From positions 85,783,001-85,847,000 of the forward strand of contig CM043698.1 of assembly GCA_023935145.1 (NCBI GenBank): a stretch of 64,000 nucleotides of DNA, written 5' to 3'. Each line of letters begins with the position of its first letter. Position 1 is the stretch's first letter. A program made the translations under genes and the position numbers. The notes below the pieces were generated by a model that was given only the letters and a program-made list of their open reading frames with translations, had not been told where the DNA came from and did not search any database. Of this stretch, positions 20,534 to 31,921 are shown one piece after another. The stretch is from Bretschneidera sinensis. Lineage: Eukaryota; Streptophyta; Magnoliopsida; Brassicales; Akaniaceae.

Positions 20534-22745
20534 TGTAAAGCTCATCTCATTCTTTTAATTAAATTATTTTAGTAGCTTATTAAATTTAAATGTTGTATAG
20601 GTGTTTATGAACTTTAATATTTAGTGGTCAGTTAATTGATTAGGGACTTATGAGAAGAAAGCTATATTTTGGGTCCAATTATAATATTAAGAGATTTCAA
20701 GGGGGAAAGGGGTAACCTAGCCATATATATTGGGAGGGTAGTACAAATATGTAAGGTGAGAGAGAGTTATTCATTTCAACTTCTCTCTTTTTCCTTTCAA
20801 GACACAAAACCTAGCTTTTTATTTTTCTCTTTTCTTTTGATTTTGGGGGATTCAAGTGCTAAAGATCTCAAGTACGTTGTCTTCCTTCCATACCTCTCGA
20901 GATTCTTTAGGTTTTGTTTCAAGATTTTGGATTTAAATTGTGTTCAAGAAAGGATTTAAGAAAAAGTTAGGTTTTCGTTTGAAAAAAAGAGGTTTGTGCT
21001 TGGTTGTAGATTTGAAGATTTTAACTTGAAAAATTTGCAATGGGTAAAGTAGAAAATCAATTTAGAGTCTTGGAAAACTTGTGTTTCAAAAAGGTTAGGA
21101 ACTTTATGAAAGTTTGATTTGGTTTTCAAAAGGAAAAGGTAAGATTTTCGCCCATTTCTGAGCTTCAGATCTCAGGACAGTTGACTGTCGCGATTGCACA
21201 GTCGACTGTGAAAGCATCAGAGATTCTAGGTGCTTAAAATTGTCGACTGTGAAATTTAGACAACCGACTATACTTTTCTTTCCGAGAGCTCACAGTCCAC
21301 TGTGGAGTTAAACGATCGATTGTGAAATTCTCTGGAGGTCCCACAGTCGACTGTGGAGATAAACAGTCAGCTATGAAATTCTTTGGAGGTCCCAAAGTCG
21401 ACTATGGAGTTAAACAGTCGATTGTGAATCTCCCTGGAAGTCTCACAGTCGATTGTACTAGTAAGACGGTCAACTATCCAACCCTATTTTTATATTTTTA
21501 CATCAAAATTCTCCTTTCCTTTCATGTCACAAGTCCATAAGGATAATTAGACGAATTAAATAGTTAATCTTAATTTCTTAACTCGAGTACTAGTGTGTAA
21601 TTGTATATGCCTCAAAGGTTGATATTAATTGATGAATTCTTTAGGTGTGTGTGAGGAATGTTAAAAGGGCAAGGAGGTGGTTCATGAATGAAGGCTTAGC
21701 CTCCAAGGTGAGTATCACCTTACTCTCGATAAGCGTGAGAATCTTGAATGAAATTAAAAGCTTAGATTATACATATTAGTGTGAACTTAAGAATTTCACA
21801 CACTATAAAATAAAAAGACTTAAGGATCATGAGATGCATGTAGATAATACTTATGTATAAAAATTTTATACGTTTGGGGAAGAAGGTTAAATATAATTAA
21901 TTCATGCAATGTGTATTGAACGATCTTATTACCGAAAACGCCTTGTACCTATTGTATTACTTTTGTTGTTATGGAGTAATGTGGAATGAATGTATTTATT
22001 GAGTGGCTATGTAAATCTCACTTGGTAGTGGGTAGGAAGGAGGTGTTAATGTGTAAAATATCATAACTCCACCTGGCAAGGGGAGATCCTCATTTTGGAA
22101 GTGGAGACCTCGCTTAGTAAGGAGTAGAGGAGAACTTAATTTATATAAATGGGAGACGCCCCGACATTCGTGAGCTACCCGATTGAAAAGGTAAAGAATT
22201 GAAGTGATTAAAGGAGTGCTTTACATTGTTTTATACATCATGTTTGAGTTGTGTATTCAGAACCCATGAGCTGTATGAATTGTTACATACTGTATAAAAT
22301 CTGATTTTTTACTCAACTACCCGCAAGGGGTTTTGTAAATGGATTTCTTTGATTACTCCGAGTAATGTGATTACTCGCTGAGCTTTTTAGCTCACCCCTC
22401 CCTTTTACTATTTCAGAAAGATCATTTAAGGACCTTGAACCATAAGTGAAGAAGCAAAGAGGAGGGGTCACTAGGTGGGTCCACGTGCTGGCATCCTCGT
22501 CCAATCTTTTTGTACTAGTGGTCTAGCATTTTTGTACTAAGTTGTATATCTTAAAGTTGAGACTTTTTTTTTTTGTAAAGTTAAAGTATTGTATTATGGA
22601 TCGAAATTGTACTTATTTACTATGATATACTTATATTATTCTATATCTATGTTAGATTCTATCCATTCTAAAATTATCTAGGTGCTTAATTTCGGAAGTT
22701 AAGAATGTTGTCTCGAGTAGGGCCCGCTCGGGATGGGTCATTACA
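20534..22745 (+). mobile_element. Tekay 3' LTR
   Basis: 2212 bp from TGTAAAGCTCATC to GATGGGTCATTACA, preceded by the purine-rich TTAGGAGGGAGAA. It carries a long palindrome array (21177-21477). The last 345 bp match the 5' remnant at 6553-6903. No long open frame. The flanking duplication cannot be checked because the left end is outside the window. Confidence 0.88.
21177..21477. repeat. TCGA-cored palindrome array, 12 units (ACAGTCGACTGT)
   Basis: Twelve copies of ACAGTCGACTGT, several perfect. Starts are 21177, 21198, 21239, 21260, 21292, 21312, 21343, 21363, 21394, 21414, 21445, 21466, so steps are 21, 41, 21, 32, 20, 31, 20, 31, 20, 31, 21. From 21239 the steps alternate about 20-21 and 31-32, that is a ~51-bp unit with two dyads. 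The linkers between some units are similar (for example TTCTNTGGAGGTCCCA). Confidence 0.9.
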
Positions 22746-23929
22746 AATCCTCTCATTTCCCTTGTAATATGCAACCTCACACTCTAATTCCTTCTAATCT
22801 TCTTAGGTTTCCTTATTTTCTGTTTCAAATCTTCCTCATTTCGACGAAGAACAAAAAGATCCCCTTTAAGATTGTTAATGTTCTCAAGAAAAATTAGAAG
22901 CAATCTTTTACCAATGGTCAAGTGAAAATATCATCCCATTTTAAAAAGGAGCGAGAAATCTGCACTGGCAATTTGGTTGATCACCGTCTCCACACACACT
23001 AAATTGGCAGCTTGATCTCGCACTCCTTGACCGGGAAGATGAGACGGGATGAGATGAGATGAGATGATGGGTGATTTTTTTGGTTTAATGGCTATGGTAT
23101 TGAAAGTATGATTGTTTATAAAAAATTATAGAAAAAGACTCAAAACCATCCACTATTATCTCATTTAGTTCGAAGTGAACTAAATAAGAAACCATTACTA
23201 GCTAAATCAAATAGAAACTAAGAAACTTTAGCCTTACCTTTTTTCTTGATATTTCTAGCACACCAAACACCCACACAAAAGCAAAAAAAAAAAGGGAAGA
23301 AAATGACTCAAAGGCACATGACCAGATGATCTTTCACTTACATTAGGACAAATTGCATTTAATATTAAAGCCAGAATTAGTTACACTCGAATTATACAAA
23401 AATGAAGCTTATGCTTCACCTTAAAAATGTGCATTTCACTCTACAATGCTCTTTGATTATATATGGATCCACATTCATTCCCACAAAATTACAAGAAACA
23501 ACAAGAGAACAGAAATAATAAAAAATATTAAATATAAAAGACAGCAAACCTAACATCACATAGTGGGTTAATCAACCATGTGGCATCCTATGCAAACATA
23601 ACGAAACACGTATTTGGTTTAATAACCAGACACAAGGTATTAATTAATAATAAATTATACATACGTCATTTTTTAGAAAATTTCCTTGTGGTGGAGGGGG
23701 TTTGACAGACTTCTACTTGTTTTTTAAATTAAAAATAAAAGATACAAGCAAATAGGGGGATGAAAGGGCACCATACTTGAGGGGGACATGAACCTAACCT
23801 CAAAGAGCCTTAGGCCTTACCCTAGATAAAACAATACATTATTTCTTTTGAAAAGAAAATAGATCATTACAATCAGCAGTATATAACCTATAACTATGAG
23901 TTGAAAGATCCTCTTTAGACTGGTAAACT
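22746..23929. other. AT-rich region without recognised features
   Basis: No coding frame or element terminus recognised. A GAGAT-type microsatellite lies at 23038-23067. Confidence 0.6.
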
Positions 23930-23976
23930 TGGTGTGCTTGGTGGACATGACCATACGAAGCCAGAGAATCTGTGGC

Positions 23977-24340
23977 CTAATTACCTTCTCGAAAGATATG
24001 TTGTGCAGTGATGGTGGAACCCATGTAATCTTTGATTTTGTGGATAATGTACACTAAGTCCCATGGTTGATCAAACTGGTCTTGTAGAATTTGAATTAAA
24101 AGTTGGGAATCGAATTCAATAAAATGCACCGGTATATTGAGATGTTGCGTTAATTGCAAGCCCTCAAACAATGCCCTTGTCTCGACCTGCATGTTAGTGC
24201 AAAAACCAAAATATCAAGAAAAAGCCGCAAACATGAAATGATTGTTAGCCCTAAGGATACCTCCACTAGCCCCCTTATTGTGCACTAAAGATCCATCGCA
24301 GTTGAGTTTAATAAAAATGTTTTCTAGAGGTATCCACCTT
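23977..24340 (-). pseudogene. LINE RNase H domain (RVT_3-like)
   Basis: Starts with IKLNCDGSLVHNKGASGGILR and continues with VETRALFEGLQL, FIEFDSQLLIQ and IFREGN. These are the ordered motifs of the plant-type RNase H carried by L1-like LINEs. It is split by one stop near 24210. The catalytic D, E and D positions are visible. Confidence 0.8.
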
Positions 24341-24573
24341 ACCAATTTCCTTTTATAAACCTTAGGTTGGAGATTCTAATTAAAAAAGTCTGTAGAGTGA
24401 TTATGTCACCAAACCGTAACATCTTCATTGAAGTAAACAAACTATTAAGCTCTCGGACAATGGACATCACTTTTGCAATAATACTTTCTGCTCGCATGGG
24501 AAGTCCCTCAAAAACTGCATTATTACGTGCCAGGCACAATAAGCATAAACACCACGATTTTGATAAAGCCCAA

Positions 24574-24816
24574 TTACGAACGTAAACTGGACTTATAGAA
24601 CCATGACTTTACTAGGTTGTCAAAAGTATTAGGGAAGCAGAAAATTAAACGAAGATCAAAGAAAGCCCAAACCTGATGAGCAGTTTCCCCTATTTTAAAT
24701 AAATGAACAATGGATTCGAACCTAGGATGACTGCAGCAAACACATTTGGGCACCAAGTGTACCTCAAGATTTAGAACTATATTATCCACTGGCAAGGCAC
24801 CTTTAAATAGTTTCAA
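24574..24816 (-). pseudogene. LINE zf-RVT region
   Basis: Open for 80 codons. LVPKCVCCSHPRFESIVHLF matches the C-x-x-C...E-x-x-x-H-L-F arrangement found between RT and RNase H in plant LINEs. It continues upstream with breaks to about 25000. Confidence 0.7.
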
Positions 24817-25415
24817 TTGGTTCTAAATTTTACTATGCCATCTAAAATTGGACCTTTCATGCGCAGAAGCTCTTAGTAACTATTTGATGAAAACTATCCA
24901 GAAGAGTCTAATTCCCAAACCAATCTATCAAGCCAGTTAGCAAGCTGAAGCTTATCAATTTCAGCACCCAAATTTGTAAACCGAGCTATAACCTCACAAA
25001 ATTTGTCTTGAGTCCTAAACAATTTCAGCTATAGAACACTCATTAAAAGGTACATTCCTAGAAAATTGTAAGTAGTTCCATTTTTTAGACCAGAAATTGA
25101 TGTCACCCCCGACCTACCTCCCACCGAGAATGAGCCAAAAGCTTCTTAATGTGTAGGACAATTGTATGCCAACAATGGGAGGAATAACAAGGGATATGTA
25201 ATGAGGTTATATTCACCCCATACTTTTTACGCATAAAATCATCCCAAAAAAATTTATTCTGCAGTAAATTCTATGCGAGTTTTCCTTGTAACATAGCCAT
25301 CACTTCTCGCAAAGATTGAATTCCCAGCTTTCCTTCTCTCACAGGTTTACAAATAGTGCTCCAAGCAACCTAGTGTTTCCTTTATTTCTCCTTGTTATTC
25401 CAGAAAAAAACTTTT

Positions 25416-27040
25416 CTAACCCATGAAGAAAACCTTTCGAAATCTATACAATGGATAAAAAATGAATGGGAACAAAGGTAAGAACACTTTAATTATAGTA
25501 AGCTTACCTCCTAAAGATAGAAACTTTGCCTTCCACATACCGAGTCTTTTACAAATTACCTTCTCCATATATAAAAAATGATGCCCCACTGTTCTACCTC
25601 CAAAAAAGGTACCCCAAGGTAGTGAATTAGTAAGAAAGCCCAGAAAAAACCAGTCCACCTTTTCATCATAGCCATGTGGGCATAACACCATTTTGTACTA
25701 CCAATGAAATAGCTCTTACTATAATTGAATCTTTGACCCAAAACTGCCTTAAAATCTCGAAGAAGTGCAGTACAAATGTCCATTGATGATTTACAACCAT
25801 TCAAGAAAATTAACATGTCATCGGTACATAACAAGTGTGAAATGCTTACCGTTTGACCAGGGAATTTATACCACGCAATTGTGCCATCATTAAACTTCTT
25901 ATTCAAATTCCTAGACAACATATCTGTTGCAAGAATAAATAAAAGAGGAGAAAGAGGATCACCTTGACGACCCCCTCAAGTAGACTGAAAGAAACCATGC
26001 TAGTCTCCATTTAAAGAAATTGAATACCAAACATTGGATAAGTAGCAAAGATGAGGTCACACCAATTTTCACCAAAACCAAATTTTCGTAGAGTGCTTAG
26101 CAAGAAACTCAACTCTAGACAATCATATGCCTTCGACATGTCTATCTTAAAAACTATATTGGACTCAAGGGCCTTTTTATCCATATCTTGTATACACTTA
26201 TGTACGAAAGTGATATTTTCATGGATACTGCGCCTAGGAAGAAAACCCGATTACTTTGGAGATATCAACAAGGTGAGGAGAGGCGTTAGTTGAGCTATAA
26301 GCAACCAAGATATGATTTTATACATAAAAGTCCTAAGACTAATGGGCCTTAAATCCAATAAGACTTTACGATTATCAGTCTTCGATAGTAGCACCAAATT
26401 AGTTGCAATGAACAATCGAGGAAGGGCTCTACCTTTGAAAAAATCTTGGATTCCTGCTAAAATATCGGTTTTAATAATATCCCAACACTGCCAAAAGAAA
26501 TACCCAGTAAACCTATCCGCCCCAAGAGCACTGCTTGGATCTAATGCATGCATAGCCTAAAATACCTCTTATTTGGTAGGGATCTTATCAAGTGCCATAT
26601 TTTACTCTGTCGTGATAATTGATGGACCATAATCAATAGGACCATCAAGAAGATCCCTTTGCAAAGAAGTAGTGAACAAATTTTTAAAGTATGCTCACAT
26701 CGCATCCCCTAGTTCATTTGCGTCTTGTAACCCAAGTACCATCATCTTTTTCATTTTGAATTTACTACCCAGTGTCCTTTCTTTCAGGGTTGTATGAAAA
26801 AATTGAGTGTTTCAGTCTCTAACTTGCAACCATTTAACCTGAAGTATGGATTCCTCCACATTAAGCCAATAGTTCAACCGAGATTTTACTTGACTCAAGT
26901 CATCCACATGGGCAGCTTACAAATCATTCTGCAACAGACACTCCATTTGAATCACTTCTGCTTAAGCATCAGTAATTTTTCATATGACATTACTAAAAAC
27001 CGACCAATTCCAATCACGAAGCTATTTACTGAGGTATTTT
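25416..27040 (-). pseudogene. LINE reverse transcriptase, broken
   Basis: N-terminal half (26553-26251): ALGADRFTGYFF, LPRLFIATNLVLLSK, DLRPISL. C-terminal half (25921-25416): ISHLLCTDDMLIF retains the two catalytic aspartates, then LGVPF. Upstream to 27040 is the linker that normally joins endonuclease to RT. At least four breaks. It would copy LINE RNA at a nicked target, but here it is a fossil. Confidence 0.8.
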
Positions 27041-27254
27041 AATTTCTGTTGTACGATAACCATGGGAGGACCGTGACAATCCATATTCCAACACTTCAAA
27101 ACAAAATCATGGAAAAAAGTATGCTCTGTCCAAACCTTAAAATATCTAAAAGGTTAAGAAGCCGAAATAGATAATTGGAGAAAACTCAGTGAAACTTAAA
27201 TTTTGGTACTTTTGAAATTTGATGAAATATATGCTACAGTTATAATTAAAAAAA

Positions 27255-27635
27255 ATTGTCCTCCAATATGATTAGTCTTAGTAATGTGTTTCTCATTGGG
27301 ATTTTTAGCTCACTCCTTTATTTATAAGTAGTACCAAAAGTTTTATGGTTGAGTTGAATGGAGTACTTCATAAGACTTTCGTTTACGACATCCTCATCTT
27401 TTGGGTTTTTCATTAGGAGTCCATTCAAGAATTTTGTAGTGGGGAGTTTTCCCTTTATTTATGATTTCAAAGTTTTAAACTTTGACTCTCATGTGTTGTA
27501 AAGGTCATTTGTTTATGTAAATTGTGATTTTTTTGGCTTGTAAAAATGGTATATTTACATATAAGTCAGTGTGATCAAAGCAGAAAGATGATGAAACCTC
27601 ATCGGATAGGACCTACTCGGGGATGGGTCATTACA
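27255..27635 (+). mobile_element. Decayed Tekay-type LTR end
   Basis: Ends GGGGATGGGTCATTACA at 27635, the same terminus as the Tekay LTRs (6903, 22745). Upstream it contains TTTTTAGCTCACTCC, as at 22385. The rest is too diverged to set the left boundary. No pol lies on either side, so it may be a truncated or solo LTR. Confidence 0.55.
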
Positions 27636-28926
27636 AGTTCTTTTCATTGCTTTATGGTAAGTGGAAGAAGACTTTTACTAACAATTGCAAATTTTTTACT
27701 TGAACATTGAACAACTTTAAAATTATAACTTTGATTGGTTTGACTGTAAATTGTAGATTTATGTATCTAGAAAATATAATCTAAAAAATAAAGCAATATT
27801 AATAAATTTGCAATGACAAGATTGATTGCAGATTTCCATCTTTAAAACAATATGTAGTCTCAGAAATTACGCAATATTAATAAATTTGGATCTTTCACTC
27901 ACAAGTAAGAAATGACAATAATTGATTGCTTTCACTCATAATTGTAGATTTTTTTGCTTCAAAATTGAGCACTTCCAACTTATAACCTTGAATGGTTTGA
28001 CTGTAAATTGTAGATTTTCATCTCTAGGAAAATATATATTTCCCCGAAAATTAAGCAGCTCTTAATACTAAACATGATTGCCTTGATGAAAATTGCAGAG
28101 TTTTTGCCTTCATTCCATGATACCTTCCACCAACTCTTGAATGTGTGCATACCTTAATAAGAAATTCAAACAACAGTCAATAATCTATCATTAAATCATA
28201 TTCAATAAAATTCTATAATCATTCTAAATCATGTCTTAATTAAATTTGCAAACCTTAAAAGTCATATTATAAACAACACAAACTTCAATTGTGATTCTTC
28301 TACTGCTCAAAACTACCCGAGCAAGGTTGTTTTCTAACCTAATGTTTTTCATCTATTTTTTTTCCTTTTTGGTTATGTTAAACCTTATTAACCTTTTTCT
28401 CCTGCAGTTAGTGTGCCTTTTCCTTTTTTCTCCTTTCATTTCAATTTATTTATATATCAAATTGAAATTATATTTATTTTTTCTTTATTTTCATATCATA
28501 TTCGTACCTATTAGAGGTTAGTGTGGATTTTGTTTTCTTTTATATAGACTTCAATTTAATTTATAACATTAATTGATTATTTTTTTTATTATTTTTAATT
28601 GAAATTGAAATTATTAATTGATTATTTTGCATCTTTCTTTCAATTTAATATTTATAGGGATGGGCCCAATACTTGACCATCCACATTCTCGAGATAGCAA
28701 GTTGATTAAATAGTATATGCAAGTATATACACAAAGGACATTATCGCGCAACCTGCATCATCCAATATAATTCCATTCCCCAAACTATTGAAGGACAACA
28801 TTATTATGATGTTGTAGATGAAGTAAAGCAATACTTGGGACCATTTACATGTATAATGCAACAAAGATCCACTTGATTATGACTTATTATATTATTTCAT
28901 TATATTTTACTTTTTACATTGCAAGT
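27636..28926. other. AT-rich region with diverged direct repeats
   Basis: The phrase TGGTTTGACTGTAAATTG occurs at 27736 and 27993 (257 bp apart), each in a similar ~80-bp context. CAATATTAATAAATTTG occurs near 27802 and 27876. No coding frame recognised. 28290-28520 is T-rich low-complexity sequence. Confidence 0.5.
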
Positions 28927-29860
28927 AGACAAGAACGGGTTGCTTGCCTCATATCAGTGTTAAACATCAACAAGATGGAAAATACTAAGACATCGAATAT
29001 AAGGTAAAGCTCAATCATCCTCTAGCTCCTAGATCATGTGTTCACATGTTACTATCTCAAAGGAAAATAATAAAGCTCAAGAATATGAACTTGATTTAGC
29101 TAATGATTCTAGGATAACTATTAGCTCTGCTTGTGAGTTTATGGAGTGACAAAAGCTAACTTGGGTTATATAGTTAGAGATCATAAGAATTATCTTCGTA
29201 CAAAAAAAAAAAAAAACAAAGAGCCTTGAAGATTGGAGAAGTAGGTAGTTTGTTGAATTACCTTCAAAAAAAATAAAAAGGTGATAGTCCCTTGTTCTTT
29301 TTTGTATTACAATTGGATGTGGATGATTTAATTACTAACATATTCTAGGGAAAGATGATATTGGATTATGGTCTTTTCGGTGATGTATTATCATGATTCT
29401 ATCTATTAAAAAAACATAAAGATTATATACCATTGGAATTACTTGTTTGTATGAATAATCATAGGAAAACAATCATTTTTGGGGCTAAGTTGTTGTATGA
29501 TAAAATTATTAAATCATTTGAATGGTTGTTTGAGACATTCCTTACCACTAAACTTGAGAAAAAAAACAAAAAACACTTTTGGCTGATTAAGATCCAGCTA
29601 TGAGTATAGAAATCTCATTGGTATCAGATTTGTGTTTGGCATACAGAACAAAATGCACTTAAGCACCTCAATCACTTATTTAGAGGTCCAAGTTGCTTTA
29701 GCAATGATTTCGGTAACTTATTTGCTAATATGAGGAAAAAGAAGAGCTCTTGAAAGCTTGGGAGGACATGCTTAATACTTATCAAGTCCGAGAAAATGAT
29801 TGGCTGAAAGGTATTGTATTTGTAAAATTTAATATATATATATATGTGTATATATATATA

Positions 29861-29903
<43 letters not shown>

Positions 29904-30464
29904 TAAGTAATTACTAGTTACAATTGGACCTTAATGATGTAATTTTCTTGTTTGCAGTTATTTTTGTCTTGAGGAAAAAATGGTCAATGGCATACAGAAG
30001 AAACACATTTTCAATTGGTACGAGAAATGCATAATTGTGTGAGATTTTGAATGGTTCATTGAGAAATTACTTAAAGTTTGATCTCTTACACAATTTTTCA
30101 CGCACTTTGAAAGGTTAGTTGCTATTAAGCGTTATAATGAATTGAAAGAAATTTGTGATTTGACAGAAAGATTGCCCATTTTAAAAGTTGATGTGCCCTT
30201 ATTAAGGCATGTGAGAGACATCATATTTGGATTGTTTCAAGATGAGTGGGTGAATTCCTTGCTCATGGTAATTAATGATTGTCAGGAGGTTGGACCATTT
30301 CGCTTATAAAAAGTAACTTCACTCAGGAGCACACACTAGTAGAACAACTAATTGCTGAAACAATTTCATGTAGTTGTAAGCGATTTGATTATCTTGGGAT
30401 ACTTTGTAGTCATTTATTAAGAATTCTTGATTTGATGAATATAAAGAAAATGATTTCAAGTTAA
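28927..30464 (+). pseudogene. FAR1/FHY3-like (FRS) pseudogene
   Basis: FAR1-related proteins are transcription factors derived from a MULE-type transposase. Recognised pieces in order: the end of the FAR1 DNA-binding domain (RTGCLPHISVKHQQDGKY, LNHPLAP, SQRKI), a linker (AQEYELDLANDS, SLLNYLQ, QLDVDDLITNIF), the MULE transposase core (NNHRKTIIFGAKLLYDKI, FEWLFETFL, DQDPAMSIEI), and the C-terminal SWIM zinc finger ISCSCKRFDYLGILCSHLLR (30366-30428). Many stops and frameshifts and a (TA)n insertion near 29830 show it is dead. It reads without recognisable introns. It could be a decayed FRS gene or a decayed MULE. Confidence 0.82.
29831..29900. repeat. (TA)n/(TG)n microsatellite
   Basis: About 70 bp of TA with short TG interruptions, inside the FAR1-like pseudogene. 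Confidence 0.95.
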
Positions 30465-30624
30465 TATATTCATGTATAAATTAGATGTATATGTTGGATA
30501 AATATGTCATTGGTTGGCTAGGATTTTATGGTCTTATGTATATTTGATATGACTTATTTAAGTTTTGCATTGAAGTATTTATCGAAATTATTTCGGATAA
30601 TTATGTAACAGGACCATGTATAGA

Positions 30625-30742
30625 CACTACAAGAAAAAAGGGTATCACCCACACACAAAATATGTCGGTGATACTAAAAAATCCCTTGGTGATAGTCATC
30701 ACCATCAATAATGACTCCGTAGGTGGTATTCTCATCGGTAAT
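30625..30742 (+). mobile_element. CACTA (En/Spm) transposon terminus
   Basis: CACTACAAGAAAAAAGGG is the standard plant CACTA terminal inverted repeat. It is followed by subterminal TCGGTGATA / TATCACC motifs in both orientations, as expected of CACTA subterminal binding sites. The element is interrupted at 30742 by the Athila derivative and continues at 35739. A matching CTTGTAGTG end was not found to the right. Confidence 0.75.
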
Positions 30743-31921
30743 TGTTGGACGATTATCTACCTAAATAAATATGCAAATAATCGTATTTTTTTTTACTTAC
30801 AAGTGCACAAAATCAACTTAGTAGTATAGTGTGCGAATGCAAGATCATCTCCACAAGGATTGGTAAATTTTGATTTAGAATTAGTTTCGCAATAATAAAA
30901 TAAAAATAAGAGAAATAAATATTGAGTTGGAATTTAATAAAGATAAAGGCGTAGGGACTTGATATCCACCACTAATCATGCTACCACAACAAAACAGTAT
31001 GCCAATGCTTTACTCATGTCATGAATACCTACTGTTTGTCAACTGAAGGGCATGGTATCTACTCCTTAAGCTATTGATCTCCCTAAGCAACGAGTTAGGC
31101 ATGGTATCTACTCTAACTCTTTTCTCTCTAAAGGGATTCAGCATGGTGTATAGTGAGTTGTTCCTTAAGAGAGCATAAGATCTGTGGAAATCGACAACCA
31201 CACGGGACCTAAGGCATGGTATCTACTCCTGGTTTCCCATGTTGATTAACCCAAGAATCCGACGTGGATATCTTTTGTTACTAATGTTAAACCCAGGACT
31301 CGGTCATCCAAATTGATTCAATTAACTAATCCATACCACATGCATACGTTGATCAGACACATATATATGAGGAATTTAAATAAAAACAGGTATCAATCAA
31401 GTTAAGCAACACAACGTAAATATCGCAAAGGCACCAATACTAAATTTATTTAGTAAACATAATTAGGGCTTCAACCAAGCCCTTACTAAAAGTTTAAGTA
31501 CACATAATAAAAATAAAAGAAAGAAGAAACCCGAGAGAAGAGTCGTCAATTCTCCTCCACAGTTTCCTTCTCCGATCTCTTGAACAAAAACTAAATTAAA
31601 AAGAAGATACTGTTTCTGTGTTTTACAAGTCTATTTATAGGGTTCTAAGGACACTTAGAAACCCTAATTTCCAAAATAGGGCTTTAACCCTCCTTTCCTA
31701 AATAAGAACTGCCGTTTTGATGTTTTACTGATTTTTGTGCGCTCGATCGTACTCTTTTGCAGCTCCCAGTTCCAGTTTGGCTCTTTGAGTTCCAAAATGC
31801 TTCATTTCTTCCAAAAACCTATAAAAACACATAAAACACAAAAATGGAATAAAATACGCAAACTAAGAGCTTAACAAATGTAAATTAAGGGGCTTAAATA
31901 TGAATATTTAAGCACTTATCA
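30743..31921 (-). mobile_element. 3' LTR of the Athila derivative
   Basis: Read on the minus strand it runs TGATAAGTGCTTAAATA to CGTCCAACA. TATA (CTATAAATAG) at 31640-31631. One TGCGCTCGATCGTA dyad at 31738-31751, 98 bp upstream of TATA. The partner LTR has two. Confidence 0.93.

Larger units (their letters stand above)
6553..22745 (+). mobile_element. Ty3/gypsy Tekay (Del) chromovirus, interrupted
   Basis: Outermost element of the left part. Visible parts: end of the 5' LTR (6553-6903), primer site, gag, protease (to 8874), then after the SIRE insertion the rest of pol (17393-20490) and the 3' LTR (20534-22745). Gag, protease, RT, RNase H, integrase and a C-terminal chromodomain in that order, with an LTR over 2 kb, fit the Tekay/Del group. 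The coding part has many stops, so it is old. Without insertions its internal part would be about 5 kb. Confidence 0.88.
23930..27180 (-). mobile_element. L1-type LINE with RNase H, 5'-truncated
   Basis: Minus-strand non-LTR retrotransposon. Reading leftward from about 27100 it has the RT approach region (LNYWLNVEESILQVKWLQVRD), RT, a zf-RVT zinc region and a C-terminal RNase H. The endonuclease domain that should precede RT is not found, so the copy is 5'-truncated near 27180, the usual fate of LINE insertions. Stops and frame changes are frequent. I could not fix the 3' end or find target duplications. Confidence 0.8.

Noticed and set aside
20669..20959. 96-codon + strand open frame in the Tekay LTR
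   Set aside because: Lies in the LTR, starts in non-coding sequence and matches no domain; the T/C-rich leader gives Phe/Leu/Ser runs by composition.
22746..23929. Host gene or tRNA between the Tekay element and the LINE
   Set aside because: No open frame over about 60 codons with a recognisable domain, no tRNA-like cloverleaf and no splice-consistent exons seen on either strand.
28291..28521. 76-codon Phe/Leu-rich frame as a membrane protein
   Set aside because: Poly-T low-complexity sequence; any T-rich DNA gives such a frame. No conserved neighbour or domain.
29831..29900. (TA)n tract as a regulatory or cruciform signal
   Set aside because: Plain microsatellite in a dead gene; nothing links it to a function.
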